Counted from the stretch's first letter, positions 17,963 through 27,080 are shown. The stretch: DNA of 55,857 nucleotides from Pseudobutyrivibrio sp. (GCF_015057185.1 NZ_SVEV01000025.1:1-55857), one strand, 5' to 3'. The notes: generated from the sequence alone by a model not told the origin. A program made the numbers and translations.

Positions 17963-19159
17963 CTAAAATACTCTTATAACCTGTTTAACACCACCAAGAG
18001 CAGCAGCACGCTCATCAAACTCTGCCTCTGTCATAAGCTGAGTAACAAATCCAACTTCTTCATCTAAGTCTAAGTTTGAATACTCTACTTTGTCGAATTC
18101 GTTTTCAATGTTTGATTGCAATGCAGATGTTCTAACAAAGAATCTATATTCTTGCTTTGCAGAATCAGCTAATTCAAGTTTTTCATGATCCCAACCAATT
18201 TTAACGTGTCTATTAGTATTTCTAGCCAAGAAAACCATATCTCCAACTACTGCAGATGCTGTAGGAAGAGCGCCTGCACCAGCTCCATAATACATTGATT
18301 CTCCAAGCATATTGCCTTTTACAGAAACAGCATTCATAACGCCTGCCACATGGTACAGCATTTGTTCAGGCTTAATTAAAAATGGAGCAACTCTGCAGGA
18401 ATATGTATCTCCAACCTTTACGCTACGAGCAATAAGTTTAATACTGCACCCCATTGCTTTTGCATATCTAAAATCTGTTGAAGAGATTTTGCTAATTCCC
18501 TCAGTTGGAATTTCATTAAAGTCTACATTTTTTCCTGATACTAATGAAGTAAGAATAGCAATTTTACGGCAGCTATCATGTCCTTCTACATCAGCTGTAG
18601 GGTCCTTTTCTGCATATCCTAATGACTGTGCTTCTGCCAAAATCTCATTATAATCGCTTCCAAACTGTTCCATGTTTGTAAGCATGTAATTAGTTGTTCC
18701 ATTGCAGATAGCATCGATTTCTTCGATAACATCACCAGTCAAGCAAGCTGTTAGTGTTCTAATAATTGGAATTCCGCCGCCTACTGCTGCCTCAAATACG
18801 AAGTTAACATTATTTTTCTCTGCAATTTCCATGAGCTCTGCGCCCTTGTCTGCAACCAAGGCTTTATTTGAAGTAGTGACCGACTTTCCAGCTTCAAGCA
18901 TTTCTTTTACAAATGTAAATGCAGGCTCAACCCCACCCATGGTTTCAACAACGATTTGAACGTCTTTATCTTTTGCTATTTTCTTGTAGTCTTTTACGAA
19001 ACAATCCTCATGTGGATCACCAGGAAAATCCCTCAAATCCAAGATATATTTAAGCTCAAGCTCTTCGCCAAGTCTGGCCTTGATGATATCTTTATTTGTG
19101 TCTAAAACTTTTGCCACACCAGAACCAATTGTTCCGTATCCCATAATTGCTGCTTTCAT
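17963..19159 (-). CDS. hom: Homoserine dehydrogenase
   Basis: 398 aa. N-terminal NAD(P)-binding MGYGTIGSGVAKVL, then NKALVADKG and the catalytic region ANGT-type ICNGTTNYMLTNME, GYAEKDPTADVEGHD, followed by a C-terminal part resembling an ACT regulatory domain. It reduces aspartate semialdehyde to homoserine in the methionine/threonine branch. It lies four bases after an ACT protein and 18 bases before thrH, so the three are one operon. Confidence 0.96.
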   Translation of the reverse strand: MKAAIMGYGTIGSGVAKVLDTNKDIIKARLGEELELKYILDLRDFPGDPHEDCFVKDYKKIAKDKDVQIVVETMGGVEPAFTFVKEMLEAGKSVTTSNKALVADKGAELMEIAEKNNVNFVFEAAVGGGIPIIRTLTACLTGDVIEEIDAICNGTTNYMLTNMEQFGSDYNEILAEAQSLGYAEKDPTADVEGHDSCRKIAILTSLVSGKNVDFNEIPTEGISKISSTDFRYAKAMGCSIKLIARSVKVGDTYSCRVAPFLIKPEQMLYHVAGVMNAVSVKGNMLGESMYYGAGAGALPTASAVVGDMVFLARNTNRHVKIGWDHEKLELADSAKQEYRFFVRTSALQSNIENEFDKVEYSNLDLDEEVGFVTQLMTEAEFDERAAALGGVKQVIRVF

Positions 19160-19163
19160 CTTG

Positions 19164-19607
19164 TCACTCCCTTGCTAATATTTTTACGTAGTGTACGCCT
19201 TCCACATTCTCAATGGCGCTGATTAAATCGGTAAAATCTCCTGAATCTTCCAAAATATCCACCGAAATTGTAAGTGTTGCAAAACCATTAACCGGTATAC
19301 TCTGATGAATAGTTAAAATATTCACGCGGGAATTAGCCATAACATCAAGAACTCTTGATAGAATTCCTGGTTCATCCTCAAGCTGAATTACCATATTTAT
19401 GGTTTTGCCCTTAGTATCCTCATGAAATGGAAAAATGTCATCTTTGTACTTATAAAAAGAGCTTCTGCTAATACCAACTTGCTCTGTAGCCTCTTGTACT
19501 GAGTCACATTTCCCTGTATCAATAAGCTTTTTTGCTGCTACAACCTTAAGTAATACTTCAGGCACAGCCTTTTCCTTTAAAACAAAATAGGTAGTCTTCT
19601 CTGCCAT
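19164..19607 (-). CDS. ACT domain protein, PheB family
   Basis: 147 aa. The N-terminal half has a helix-turn-helix-like stretch (VQEATEQVGISRSSFYKYKD) and the C-terminal half an ACT domain (VIQLEDEPGILSRVLDVMA). This is the PheB/UPF0735 type found before hom in Firmicutes. It probably senses an amino acid such as threonine or a branched-chain product and may act on DNA. An 8-bp inverted repeat just downstream of its promoter could be its operator. The ATG follows AGGAGGAG. Confidence 0.88.
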   Translation of the reverse strand: MAEKTTYFVLKEKAVPEVLLKVVAAKKLIDTGKCDSVQEATEQVGISRSSFYKYKDDIFPFHEDTKGKTINMVIQLEDEPGILSRVLDVMANSRVNILTIHQSIPVNGFATLTISVDILEDSGDFTDLISAIENVEGVHYVKILARE

Positions 19608-19626
19608 AGCTCCTCCTAGTGTCTTT

Positions 19627-19646
19627 TGTACAAAAACATTTGTACA
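19627..19646. promoter_or_regulatory. Candidate operator in the hom operon
   Basis: Perfect 8-bp arms TGTACAAA and TTTGTACA separated by four bases, directly after the -10 box and before the ribosome site of the ACT gene. It could be an operator for the HTH-ACT protein or fold as a leader hairpin. Confidence 0.5.
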
Positions 19647-19656
19647 CGCTCAGAAG

Positions 19657-19686
19657 ATAATAACATTAAATACTACCTATTTTCAA
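19657..19686 (-). promoter_or_regulatory. Promoter of the ACT-hom-thrH operon
   Basis: Minus-strand TTGAAA (19681-19686), 18 bp, TATTAT (19657-19662). Confidence 0.72.
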
Positions 19687-19714
19687 GTACTTTATTAAAT
19701 TAAAGTGTCAAATT

Positions 19715-20852
19715 TTATTCTGTTTCCATTGCGCCTCTATCAGGGCAGCCTAAAGAGAGCCATTTTAAATACGCATTCATGAATGGTGTAAGCTTACCAT
19801 CTAGCACTGCATCTGCATTTCCAGACTCTTCACCTGTTCTAAGATCCTTGACCATGGTATATGGTTGAAGGACATAGGAACGAATTTGATTACCCCAGCC
19901 AATGTCAGAAACCTCGCCTCGGATACCACTAGCCTTGGCAGCATTTTCCTCTTGCTTTAAAAGCAATAACTTGGTTTTCAACATCTGCATTGCCTTGTCT
20001 TTATTTTGGAATTGGCTTCGTTCATTTTGGCAGGTAACTACTATACCAGTAGGAAAATGGGTAATTCTAATTGCCGAACTCGTTTTGTTGATATGCTGTC
20101 CACCTGCGCCTGAAGAACGATATGTATCAATTCGAATATCTTCATCACGAATCTCAACATCAACGTCTTCTTCAATATCAGGCATTACATCACAGCTGGC
20201 AAAAGAAGTCTGTCGTTTGCCCTGGGCATTAAATGGAGAAATTCGAACCAGTCTATGGATTCCTTTCTCGGATTTAAGATATCCATACGCATTTTCTCCA
20301 TTAACCTGGAAGGTAACAGATTTAATACCTGCCTCGTCACCCTCTTGATAGTCCAGCTCATCCACAGAAAAGCCTGCATCGCCAGCCCAACGGGTATACA
20401 TTCTGTATAGCATTTGTACCCAGTCACAAGCCTCTACACCACCAGCACCTGAGTGTAAGGTGACAATAGCGTTATCACTATCATATTCTCCAGATAACAA
20501 TGTTTTCATTCTTAGACTTTCAAGTGAAGCTTCGAATTCTTCTATAAGGACAGCAACCGTATCGACGATTTCCTGATCCTCTTCTTCGTTTCCAAGCTCT
20601 ATGTAGTCTTCAATTTCTTTATATAAATCATCAAGTTTATCTATGACAGCTACGTCGTCCTTCATTGATTTTAGCTCTTTCATCTTTGCAGTGGACGCGT
20701 TAGCATCTGTCCAAAAATCAGGAGCCTCCATCTCTCGCTCTAGCTCTTCAATTCGAGCCTTTTTAGCTGCGACGTCAAAGTGAATCCCTCACTTCCGTCA
20801 TAGAATTTTTTTGCGACGTTAGTCGCACCTTGAACTGATCTAGTTCTATCAC
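19715..20852 (-). CDS. prfB: Peptide chain release factor 2, with programmed +1 frameshift
   Basis: Read from GTG at 20852 (GGTGGTG upstream), 25 codons end in CTT TGA C at 20774-20780; a +1 slip over the UGA continues as DVAAKKARIEELERE into the main frame from 20731, giving 378 aa. The AGGGA just before CTT acts as the internal Shine-Dalgarno-like stimulator. The protein has the RF2 tripeptide SPF (RISPFNAQGKR) for stop-codon reading and the catalytic GGQ (SSGAGGQHINKT). RF2 releases peptides at UGA and UAA; low RF2 favours the frameshift, an autoregulatory loop. A structured element lies 9 bases before its ribosome site. Confidence 0.96.
20774..20780 (-). promoter_or_regulatory. RF2 +1 frameshift site
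   Basis: Minus-strand CTTTGAC with AGGGA six bases upstream. The zero-frame UGA is at 20775-20777. Classical prfB recoding signal. Confidence 0.96.
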
Positions 20853-20873
20853 GAAATCACCACCTTTGTCTCG

Positions 20874-20956
20874 CCTGTTACACTCTCAAGCCTGAGTGCA
20901 GCTTTACTCGACTAACATGTCTCGCGCAGCAGCACTCAGAGCTTGATAGTTACAGG
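20874..20956 (-). repeat. Structured intergenic element, copy 2
   Basis: Minus-strand fold: CCUGU/ACAGG; 1x3 loop (A against GUA); ACU/AGU; CAAGC/GCUUG; bulged U; CUGAG/CUCAG plus UGC/GCA; GCU/AGC; tandem GA/GA; GAC/GUC; loop AUGUUA. Its apical part is identical to copy 3 while helices differ by paired changes. It lies between ctp and prfB, sense with prfB, ending 9 bases before the prfB ribosome site. Confidence 0.88.
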
Positions 20957-21007
20957 CTATTTATACTCTACCTAATTATTTACAGTTGCCCGCCTACAAA
21001 ATAGCAT

Positions 21008-22243
21008 TTATTCCCCCAGTACTTCCAACGCTTTTTGTAGCTGATTATCATATTCTATGCTATAGGCCTCATTCTCTCCACCAAGGAACTCATATTCAAG
21101 GACTATGTCAGGAGTAATACCTTTGCCATGTATGCATTCTCCACTTGGTGTGTAATATCTAGAGGTTGTAATTTTTACTGCTGTTCCATCCCCCAAATCT
21201 ATTGTAGACTGGACAATTCCTTTACCATAGGTTTGAGTTCCTATAATTGTACCATACTCAAAGTCCCTAATAGCACCTGTAAATATTTCAGCTGCCGATG
21301 CTGTATTTCCATTGACCAAAACTGCCATTGGAATATCTTTGTAGTTATCTGCATCCGAAGAATATTCAACCTTATAATCATTTCTATCCATTGTGTAAAC
21401 CACAGTACCCTCTGGAAGAAGATAATCTAAAATTTTTACAACTGAATCAACAAGTCCGCCACCATTATTTCTCATATCAAAAACGACAGCAGTCATTCCC
21501 TGAGATTCCAAATCCTCATAGGCTTCAACAAAATCATCATACGTACTCTCTGTAAATTGAGATACTGCAATATAGCCTATATTATTCTCTAACATCTTTG
21601 ATTCGACTGTAGGAGTAGCAATAGTTTCTCTCTCGCATGTAATTGTCATTTCCTCGCCATCACGAGAAATAACAAGGGCAACAGATGTGCCTTCCTCTCC
21701 ACGAATATGTTGAACAAATTCATCCAAATCCATATCCACAGCTAGGTATTCATCTGCTGAAACAATACTGTCACCAGCCTGCAAGCCGGCTTTTTCTGCT
21801 GGTGTGTCACTGTATACCTTTGTTATATTAACCTCACCAGTTTCTATATTTTTTTGAAGAAGAGCTCCAATTCCAGCATAGTTGCCGGACAAGGTAGACA
21901 TTAATTCGTCGTATTCATCTTCTGTATAATACTCTGAGTATGGATCATCTAAGCTTTCAAATAAGCCCTCATACAATCCATTCTGTAAAGTTTCATCATC
22001 AACATCTATATAATAGTAGTCTTTAATCAATTGGATTAATGAGCTTAGCTTTGCGTTCTCGCCAACTGTTGATGATGTAACCGCTGACTTTTTGTTAACT
22101 GTTCCAACTGCAAATAATATACCTAAGGTTATAGCTGCACCTAATGCTATTCCCAAAACAGCAGCTAGAAATATAGGCCACTTTTTTGTACTCTTCTTTT
22201 CTACAGTCTCTTCTATTGAGACCTCCTCAATATCCTCACACAT
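21008..22243 (-). CDS. ctpA: S41 family C-terminal processing peptidase with PDZ domain
   Basis: 411 aa from the ATG at 22243, which is preceded by GGAAAGG; an ATG 18 bases earlier has no site. One N-terminal membrane anchor (WPIFLAAVLGIALGAAITLGI start), a PDZ domain (SDTPAEKAGLQAGDSIVSAD) and the S41 core with catalytic Ser in NGNTASAAE and Lys in TYGKGIVQ. These proteases cut extracytoplasmic proteins, often wall hydrolases or their regulators. It follows ftsX behind a terminator-like hairpin, which fits a role near the division machinery. Confidence 0.93.
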   Translation of the reverse strand: MCEDIEEVSIEETVEKKSTKKWPIFLAAVLGIALGAAITLGILFAVGTVNKKSAVTSSTVGENAKLSSLIQLIKDYYYIDVDDETLQNGLYEGLFESLDDPYSEYYTEDEYDELMSTLSGNYAGIGALLQKNIETGEVNITKVYSDTPAEKAGLQAGDSIVSADEYLAVDMDLDEFVQHIRGEEGTSVALVISRDGEEMTITCERETIATPTVESKMLENNIGYIAVSQFTESTYDDFVEAYEDLESQGMTAVVFDMRNNGGGLVDSVVKILDYLLPEGTVVYTMDRNDYKVEYSSDADNYKDIPMAVLVNGNTASAAEIFTGAIRDFEYGTIIGTQTYGKGIVQSTIDLGDGTAVKITTSRYYTPSGECIHGKGITPDIVLEYEFLGGENEAYSIEYDNQLQKALEVLGE

Positions 22244-22283
22244 TTTTATACGCCTTTCCATTTAAGTAAAAATCCTTATATAC

Positions 22284-22312
22284 AAAAGTGCCTCAGCAAT
22301 CGCCAAGGCACT
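22284..22312 (-). terminator. Terminator-like hairpin after ftsX
   Basis: Stem GTGCCT/AGGCAC (22288-22293, 22306-22311) with a GC/GC inner pair, then minus-strand TTTT. Short T run, so read-through into ctp is possible. Confidence 0.65.
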
Positions 22313-22331
22313 CCCCTATTATTTATAATAG

Positions 22332-23240
22332 CTAAACTCTCAAATGCTTATGCAAAGTAAATCTCGAGCCAACCCAACCTATTCCAACGCCAAGCACTAA
22401 TGACACTGGTACAAGGGTTTTAAATATAGTTTCTACTGGTATAAAAGATACCATATCACTCAAGAAATTGAACTCACTCGCTGCATAAGAAATTACTTTC
22501 TCATAAATAAAGAATAGAAGAACTAGTGGAATAATCGAGCCAATCAAGCCGATAAAAATACCCTCAACAACGAATGGCTGTCTAACGAAGGCATCCTTAG
22601 CTCCAATTAATTTCATAATAGCAATTTCTTCTTTTCGTACGGAAATACCTACCATAACTGTATTACTAATCAAGAATACAGAAACGAATAGAAGAATTGT
22701 AACAATCGCCATTGATATTATTGTGATGGCTCTGTTAATATCTGTAAAAGTTTTGGCAGCAACCTCTGATTTATTTACCTGTCGAACGCCATCTAGACTC
22801 TCAAGATATGAAACCAAAGTAGACTGCATCGAAACATCGCTCAAATAGATTTCATAGTTAGCTGATTCTGCAAGAGGATTATCATCTGCAAAACTATCAG
22901 CAGCATCTTCGTGTCCTGCGAAGTAAATGCTCTTATATTCTTCCCAAGCATCTTCAGCAGAAACGAACTCATATTTTGAAACCTCTGGGCGCTTTGCTAT
23001 TTCATTACCAATCTCATCTATACGATTCTGAGTAATTCCTTTATCAAAGAAACAAGTAACAGCTACGCCTTCTTCTGCTTCTTTAAGCATTGCCTGGAAA
23101 TTAGTTCCTAATGAGTAAAAAATACCGAATAAGAATATGCATGCAGACATAGTTGCTATAGACGCCAACGAAAAGAGTTTATTTCTCCATACGTTTTTAA
23201 TACCCTGTCCAATGTTGTAAATATGGGTACTAATCTTCAT
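22332..23240 (-). CDS. ftsX: Cell division membrane protein FtsX
   Basis: 302 aa from ATG at 23240, which has GGAGGTG six bases upstream. Typical FtsX plan: one N-terminal membrane segment (LFSLASIATMSACIFLFGIF), a large extracellular domain (about residues 45-160) and three C-terminal segments. FtsX with FtsE forms an ABC-like complex that signals to peptidoglycan hydrolases. The start lies within the end of ftsE. Confidence 0.95.
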   Translation of the reverse strand: MKISTHIYNIGQGIKNVWRNKLFSLASIATMSACIFLFGIFYSLGTNFQAMLKEAEEGVAVTCFFDKGITQNRIDEIGNEIAKRPEVSKYEFVSAEDAWEEYKSIYFAGHEDAADSFADDNPLAESANYEIYLSDVSMQSTLVSYLESLDGVRQVNKSEVAAKTFTDINRAITIISMAIVTILLFVSVFLISNTVMVGISVRKEEIAIMKLIGAKDAFVRQPFVVEGIFIGLIGSIIPLVLLFFIYEKVISYAASEFNFLSDMVSFIPVETIFKTLVPVSLVLGVGIGWVGSRFTLHKHLRV

Positions 23241-23910
23241 AGTCATCACCTCCAACGTCACTTACTACCACGCCTTTTTTAATGGTGATAACTCGCTTAT
23301 TCATTGCTCTAACAATTTCCATATTATGGGTAACAACAACTACTGTAGTTCCTCGCTGATTGATTTCCTCAAGTAGCTTCATAATTTCCCATGTATTATC
23401 ATTGTCCAAATTACCAGTAGGTTCATCTGCCAAAATAATTTTTGGCTCATTAATAAGAGCTCTAGCAATAGCCACTCTCTGCTGTTCTCCACCAGAAAGC
23501 TGACTTGGTCTAGATTTGTATTTAGCTGCAAGTCCTACTAGAGATAAAATAGTAGGAACCTTTTTCTTAATCTCTCTATTTGGAGATTCAACTACCTTCA
23601 TTGCAAAGGCAACATTTTCATAAACATTTCTATCTGGAAGAAGTCTGAAATTCTGGAAGACTACTCCAACATTACGTCTATACTTTGGAATCTTTTTGTG
23701 GGTAACCTTTTTAAGGTCCTGACCATTGATGTATATTTTACCCTTTGTAGGCTCTAATTCTTTAAGTAATAATCTAATAAGTGTAGATTTACCAGAGCCA
23801 CTATCACCAACAACAAAAACAAATTCTCCTGGATCAATATGTATAGTTACATCCTCTAGAGCTGGTTTCCCAACTTCGTACGATTTACTAACATGATCTA
23901 ATCGTATCAA
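23230..23910 (-). CDS. ftsE: Cell division ATP-binding protein FtsE
   Basis: 226 aa ABC ATPase: Walker [10 protein letters not shown], signature LSGGEQQRV, Walker [12 protein letters not shown], and the H-loop in VVVVTHN. Start codon is TTG at 23910 with AGAGGT upstream. It works with FtsX, whose gene overlaps its 3' end by 11 bases. Targets in Firmicutes are NlpC/P60-type endopeptidases; such a gene lies 2 kb upstream. Confidence 0.96.
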   Translation of the reverse strand: MIRLDHVSKSYEVGKPALEDVTIHIDPGEFVFVVGDSGSGKSTLIRLLLKELEPTKGKIYINGQDLKKVTHKKIPKYRRNVGVVFQNFRLLPDRNVYENVAFAMKVVESPNREIKKKVPTILSLVGLAAKYKSRPSQLSGGEQQRVAIARALINEPKIILADEPTGNLDNDNTWEIMKLLEEINQRGTTVVVVTHNMEIVRAMNKRVITIKKGVVVSDVGGDDYED

Positions 23911-23951
23911 TATTAATTACCTCTTTCCGCTGAATAACTGTAAAGTAATAT

Positions 23952-25040
23952 TTAGAACTTTTCATCCTCCATATACTTCATGTATTTTACTACCATAAGT
24001 GCAATTTTGAAAGTAATTGCATCTTCAAATACTCTTAAATCTAACCCCGTGCTCTTTTCAAGCTTGTCCAAACGATATACTAAAGTATTTCTGTGGATAT
24101 ATAGCTGTCTAGATGTCTCAGATACATTTAAGCTATTCTCAAAGAATTTGCTGATAGTTGTCAAAGTCTCTTCGTCAAAATCATCTGGTGATTTATTTTC
24201 AAAAATCTCCGAAATAAACATTTTGCAAAGAGGAATTGGCAACTGATAAATAAGACGACCTATTCCAAGAGCAGAGTATGCTATAACACGTTTGTCGTTG
24301 AAGAATATTTTACCAACATCCATAGCCATAGACGCTTCTTTATAAGAACGTGATACTTCTTTTATTTCGCCAACAACAGTTCCGTATGACACTCTGATTT
24401 CTTTTGAATTCTTATCGTGGAATGCATCGATAATAACAGCAGCAATCTTGTCGATATCACTGTAGCTGTCATTCTCGCCTAATTCCTTTACTACAATAAT
24501 ATTATGCTCATCAACAGCAGTAACAAAGTCCTTTGTTTTGCCGCCAAAGACAGAACGAACTCTATCTAATTCGTCACCATCCTTATCTGGGCCAACTTCC
24601 ACAATCATTACTACTCTTCGAGCGTTAATATCTACGTGAAGTTTTTTAGAACGATTATAAATATCCACAAGAAGCAAATTATCTAATAATAAGTTCTTGA
24701 TGAAATTATCTTTATCAAAGCGTTCCTTATAGGCAATCATCAACTCCTGGATTTGGAATGCCGCGATTTTGCCAATTGTAGATGCTTGTTCCCCATCTCC
24801 TTGAGCTAAAATAACGAATTCAAGCTGCTGATCATCAAACACCTTGAAAAAGTGATATCCCAAAGCCACCTGACTATCGGCCTCTGATGCTGCAAAAACT
24901 GATACAGCGTCTGCTAGTTGTGCAGTTTCCGTGAAAGTAGCTGCACAAACAACCCCCTCAGAGTCCATAACAGCCAAATCTATTTTTGTAAGCTGATGCA
25001 GCCCTTCTATTGTATTTTGCATAATCTGATTCGAAATCAT
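23952..25040 (-). CDS. PucR/CdaR-type transcriptional regulator
   Basis: 362 aa. N-terminal sensor-like region (LTKIDLAVMDSEGVVCAA), a GGDEF-like middle part and a C-terminal PucR-type helix-turn-helix (NVSETSRQLYIHRNTLVYRLDKL). CdaR-type members respond to sugar acids, PucR to purine breakdown; the ligand here is unknown. It ends 41 bases before ftsE, so transcription may run on. AGGAGG precedes the ATG. Confidence 0.85.
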   Translation of the reverse strand: MISNQIMQNTIEGLHQLTKIDLAVMDSEGVVCAATFTETAQLADAVSVFAASEADSQVALGYHFFKVFDDQQLEFVILAQGDGEQASTIGKIAAFQIQELMIAYKERFDKDNFIKNLLLDNLLLVDIYNRSKKLHVDINARRVVMIVEVGPDKDGDELDRVRSVFGGKTKDFVTAVDEHNIIVVKELGENDSYSDIDKIAAVIIDAFHDKNSKEIRVSYGTVVGEIKEVSRSYKEASMAMDVGKIFFNDKRVIAYSALGIGRLIYQLPIPLCKMFISEIFENKSPDDFDEETLTTISKFFENSLNVSETSRQLYIHRNTLVYRLDKLEKSTGLDLRVFEDAITFKIALMVVKYMKYMEDEKF

Positions 25041-25356
25041 ATCGAATACCTCCTACTTTTATATGCAATATAAACAATGCAAAAACCCTTTTTTGCATAC
25101 AATTACACATAACCTATGCCCATTCTAATATAAATAACCAAAAAATGAAATAGGAAACTTATATTTATTTATGCAAATTTACAAATTAATATGATGATGG
25201 ACAAATATGAAGCTATTGTGAACTGAAGTATAATTCGAAATATTGTCAGTAAATACACATTTATATCTGAAAATAGTATATCAGCAATAAAGTCAAGTAA
25301 TTCCGACAAATTGCCAACATTTGTAGAATTGAACCAAAACATTCGTTTATGTGAAT

Positions 25357-25459
25357 TGTGGATAACTCCATTTCCTTTTTCACAATTATGGTGGATAAAG
25401 TGGATAACACGTTTACAAGTTCATTTTTACGTGAAGAAAGTGTGAACATCTGTTGATAA
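25357..25459 (+). promoter_or_regulatory. Cluster of DnaA-box-like 9-mers
   Basis: TGTGGATAA at 25357-25365 is an exact DnaA box (complement of TTATCCACA). Three more differ by one base and share its direction: GGTGGATAA (25390-25398), AGTGGATAA (25399-25407, directly abutting) and TGTTGATAA (25451-25459). AT-rich DNA follows. Confidence 0.5.
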
Positions 25460-25681
25460 AATTTTGTATATACACATTAATCTATATTATATGTATTTTT
25501 AACTTTTTATTTTTTTGTGCACTTTTTAAGATTAAAGTAAAAGAATTTAAATTCTATTATCTGACAATTGAAGATAAAATACATTCAATATTATATAAAT
25601 CACACGTGTATCCAGATGTGGCTTTTCTATAATTCAATAAAACTTCTACTACATCCTTTAATAATAAGAATTCTATAAATC

Positions 25682-25710
25682 AAAAATAGGGCATCTGAAG
25701 ATGCCCTATT
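25682..25710 (-). terminator. Terminator of the NlpC/P60 gene
   Basis: 11-bp stem AATAGGGCATC/GATGCCCTATT (25685-25695, 25700-25710), loop TTCA on the minus strand, then a T run. Confidence 0.92.
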
Positions 25711-25725
25711 AATTATTAATTTGAA

Positions 25726-26937
25726 TTAGAATATTCTTCTGATTGCTAAGATATTCTTGTAGTTTACATTTGAGTATGTAATACCTGTTCTGTATGTAGA
25801 TGCATGAAGGAGCTGTCCATTACCAGCATAAATACCAACATGACCTGAATAACATACGATATCACCTGGCTGCATCTCATCATATGATACACCATAACCA
25901 ACGCTACGAAGTGCTGATGATGAATGTGGAAGGCTTACACCAAATGCTGAGTAAACACTCATAACAAAACCTGAACAGTCAGTACCATTTGTAAGTGATG
26001 TACCACCATATACATATGGATTACCAACGAACTGTGAACCATAGGCTACTACTGAACTTCCTGATGATCCAGATGGTGCTGCATAGGTTGTTCCAGAAGA
26101 AGAAGATGATGATGAGTTAGAAACTGCTGCTGCAGCCTGAGTAGCTCTCTGAGCTGCTGCCTGTGCTTCTTCTTTCTCTCTTTCTTCTTTTGCTAAACGA
26201 GCAATTTCTGCATTCTTAGATTCAGCAACTGTAAAGTCTGTTGAAAGCTCTATATAATCTGTTGAGATATAACCTTCACCAGCATTACATGTAACCTTTA
26301 CCCAGCCTGTATCTACCATTGATTCATCGATAACTGTTAAATCGTCTCCTTCTGGAAGAAGATCAATTACGTCTGAATCTGTAGTAGCTTCCTCTCTAAC
26401 GTAAAGAGTAGTAGTTTTAACAATAGCAAGTCGTCTAGATACTGACTTTGCAAGTTCTTCATCATTCTGAACTACATACTCACTTTTAACATATCCTGTA
26501 ACATCTCCAGATGTTATTTTGAGCCACTGTCCATCGTCTGTATCTACAGTCTCAGAAACTGTTGCAGCTGAATTGTTATATAATTTACCAACATATTCGC
26601 TATCTGCTGAAGCTGACTCTCTAATATAAACGTAATTATCTACCTGAGCGATAGCAATATCAGCATATGGATTGTCTGAAGAAGATACTGTACTAGCATC
26701 ATTATCAGCTAACTGTGTCTCTGCTGAAATAGCAGTAGCATTAGCAAGCATATCGTTAACTGAAAGCTGTGCTCCCGCATATGCGGAATACTCTGTCTCC
26801 TCTAAAACTCCAGTCGTACTAGAGATAGAGCTGACACCAGAAGTAGTACTAGCAGCATCTGAGCAAAGTGAAACGCTCGATAATAAAACACATGCTGCAA
26901 GGGAGTAGCTAACAGTCTTTGTCAATTTATAATTCAT
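25726..26937 (-). CDS. Secreted NlpC/P60 peptidoglycan hydrolase with SH3 domains
   Basis: 403 aa. Signal peptide (KTVSYSLAACVLLSSVSLCSDA), two bacterial SH3 domains (about residues 95-165 and 170-235), an Ala/Gln and Ser-rich linker and a C-terminal NlpC/P60 domain with catalytic Cys in TDCSGFV, His in GHVGIYAG and a third polar residue in LLHAST. Such enzymes cut D-Glu-diaminopimelate bonds in the wall and are classical FtsEX clients. A perfect consensus promoter drives it, so it should be made in large amounts. Confidence 0.94.
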   Translation of the reverse strand: MNYKLTKTVSYSLAACVLLSSVSLCSDAASTTSGVSSISSTTGVLEETEYSAYAGAQLSVNDMLANATAISAETQLADNDASTVSSSDNPYADIAIAQVDNYVYIRESASADSEYVGKLYNNSAATVSETVDTDDGQWLKITSGDVTGYVKSEYVVQNDEELAKSVSRRLAIVKTTTLYVREEATTDSDVIDLLPEGDDLTVIDESMVDTGWVKVTCNAGEGYISTDYIELSTDFTVAESKNAEIARLAKEEREKEEAQAAAQRATQAAAAVSNSSSSSSSGTTYAAPSGSSGSSVVAYGSQFVGNPYVYGGTSLTNGTDCSGFVMSVYSAFGVSLPHSSSALRSVGYGVSYDEMQPGDIVCYSGHVGIYAGNGQLLHASTYRTGITYSNVNYKNILAIRRIF

Positions 26938-26980
26938 TTTGTAAAAAAACCTCCGAATTTGTTACAAACTTATTACAACT

Positions 26981-27016
26981 GTTGACATTATATAATCTAA
27001 TGCTAATGATGTCAAC
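26981..27016. promoter_or_regulatory. Inverted repeat spanning the NlpC/P60 promoter
   Basis: GTTGACAT (26981-26988) and ATGTCAAC (27009-27016) are perfect 8-bp arms, one covering the -35 and the other starting beside the -10. It cannot be an RNA hairpin because one arm is upstream of the start site, so a protein operator is the likely reading. Confidence 0.45.
26987..27015 (-). promoter_or_regulatory. Full-consensus promoter of the NlpC/P60 gene
   Basis: TTGACA (27010-27015), 17 bp, TATAAT (26987-26992) on the minus strand, exact sigma-A consensus. Confidence 0.92.
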
Positions 27017-27080
27017 CCCTTGACTTTACATTGTATTTATGGGCTAATCCTCATGTGGAAATTTGTAATAATTTAGTAAA

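Larger units (their letters stand above)
25041..25725. other. AT-rich gene-free region
   Basis: 685 bases with no gene I can support. A 62-codon frame at 25261-25449 has no ribosome site or protein-like sequence. Contents: a DnaA-box-like cluster (25357-25459), an extremely AT-rich stretch (about 25460-25560) and the terminator of the NlpC/P60 gene at the far end. Confidence 0.8.

Noticed and set aside
25261-25449. 62-codon minus-strand frame in the AT-rich gap
   Set aside because: No ribosome site, overlaps the DnaA-box cluster, no protein-like pattern.
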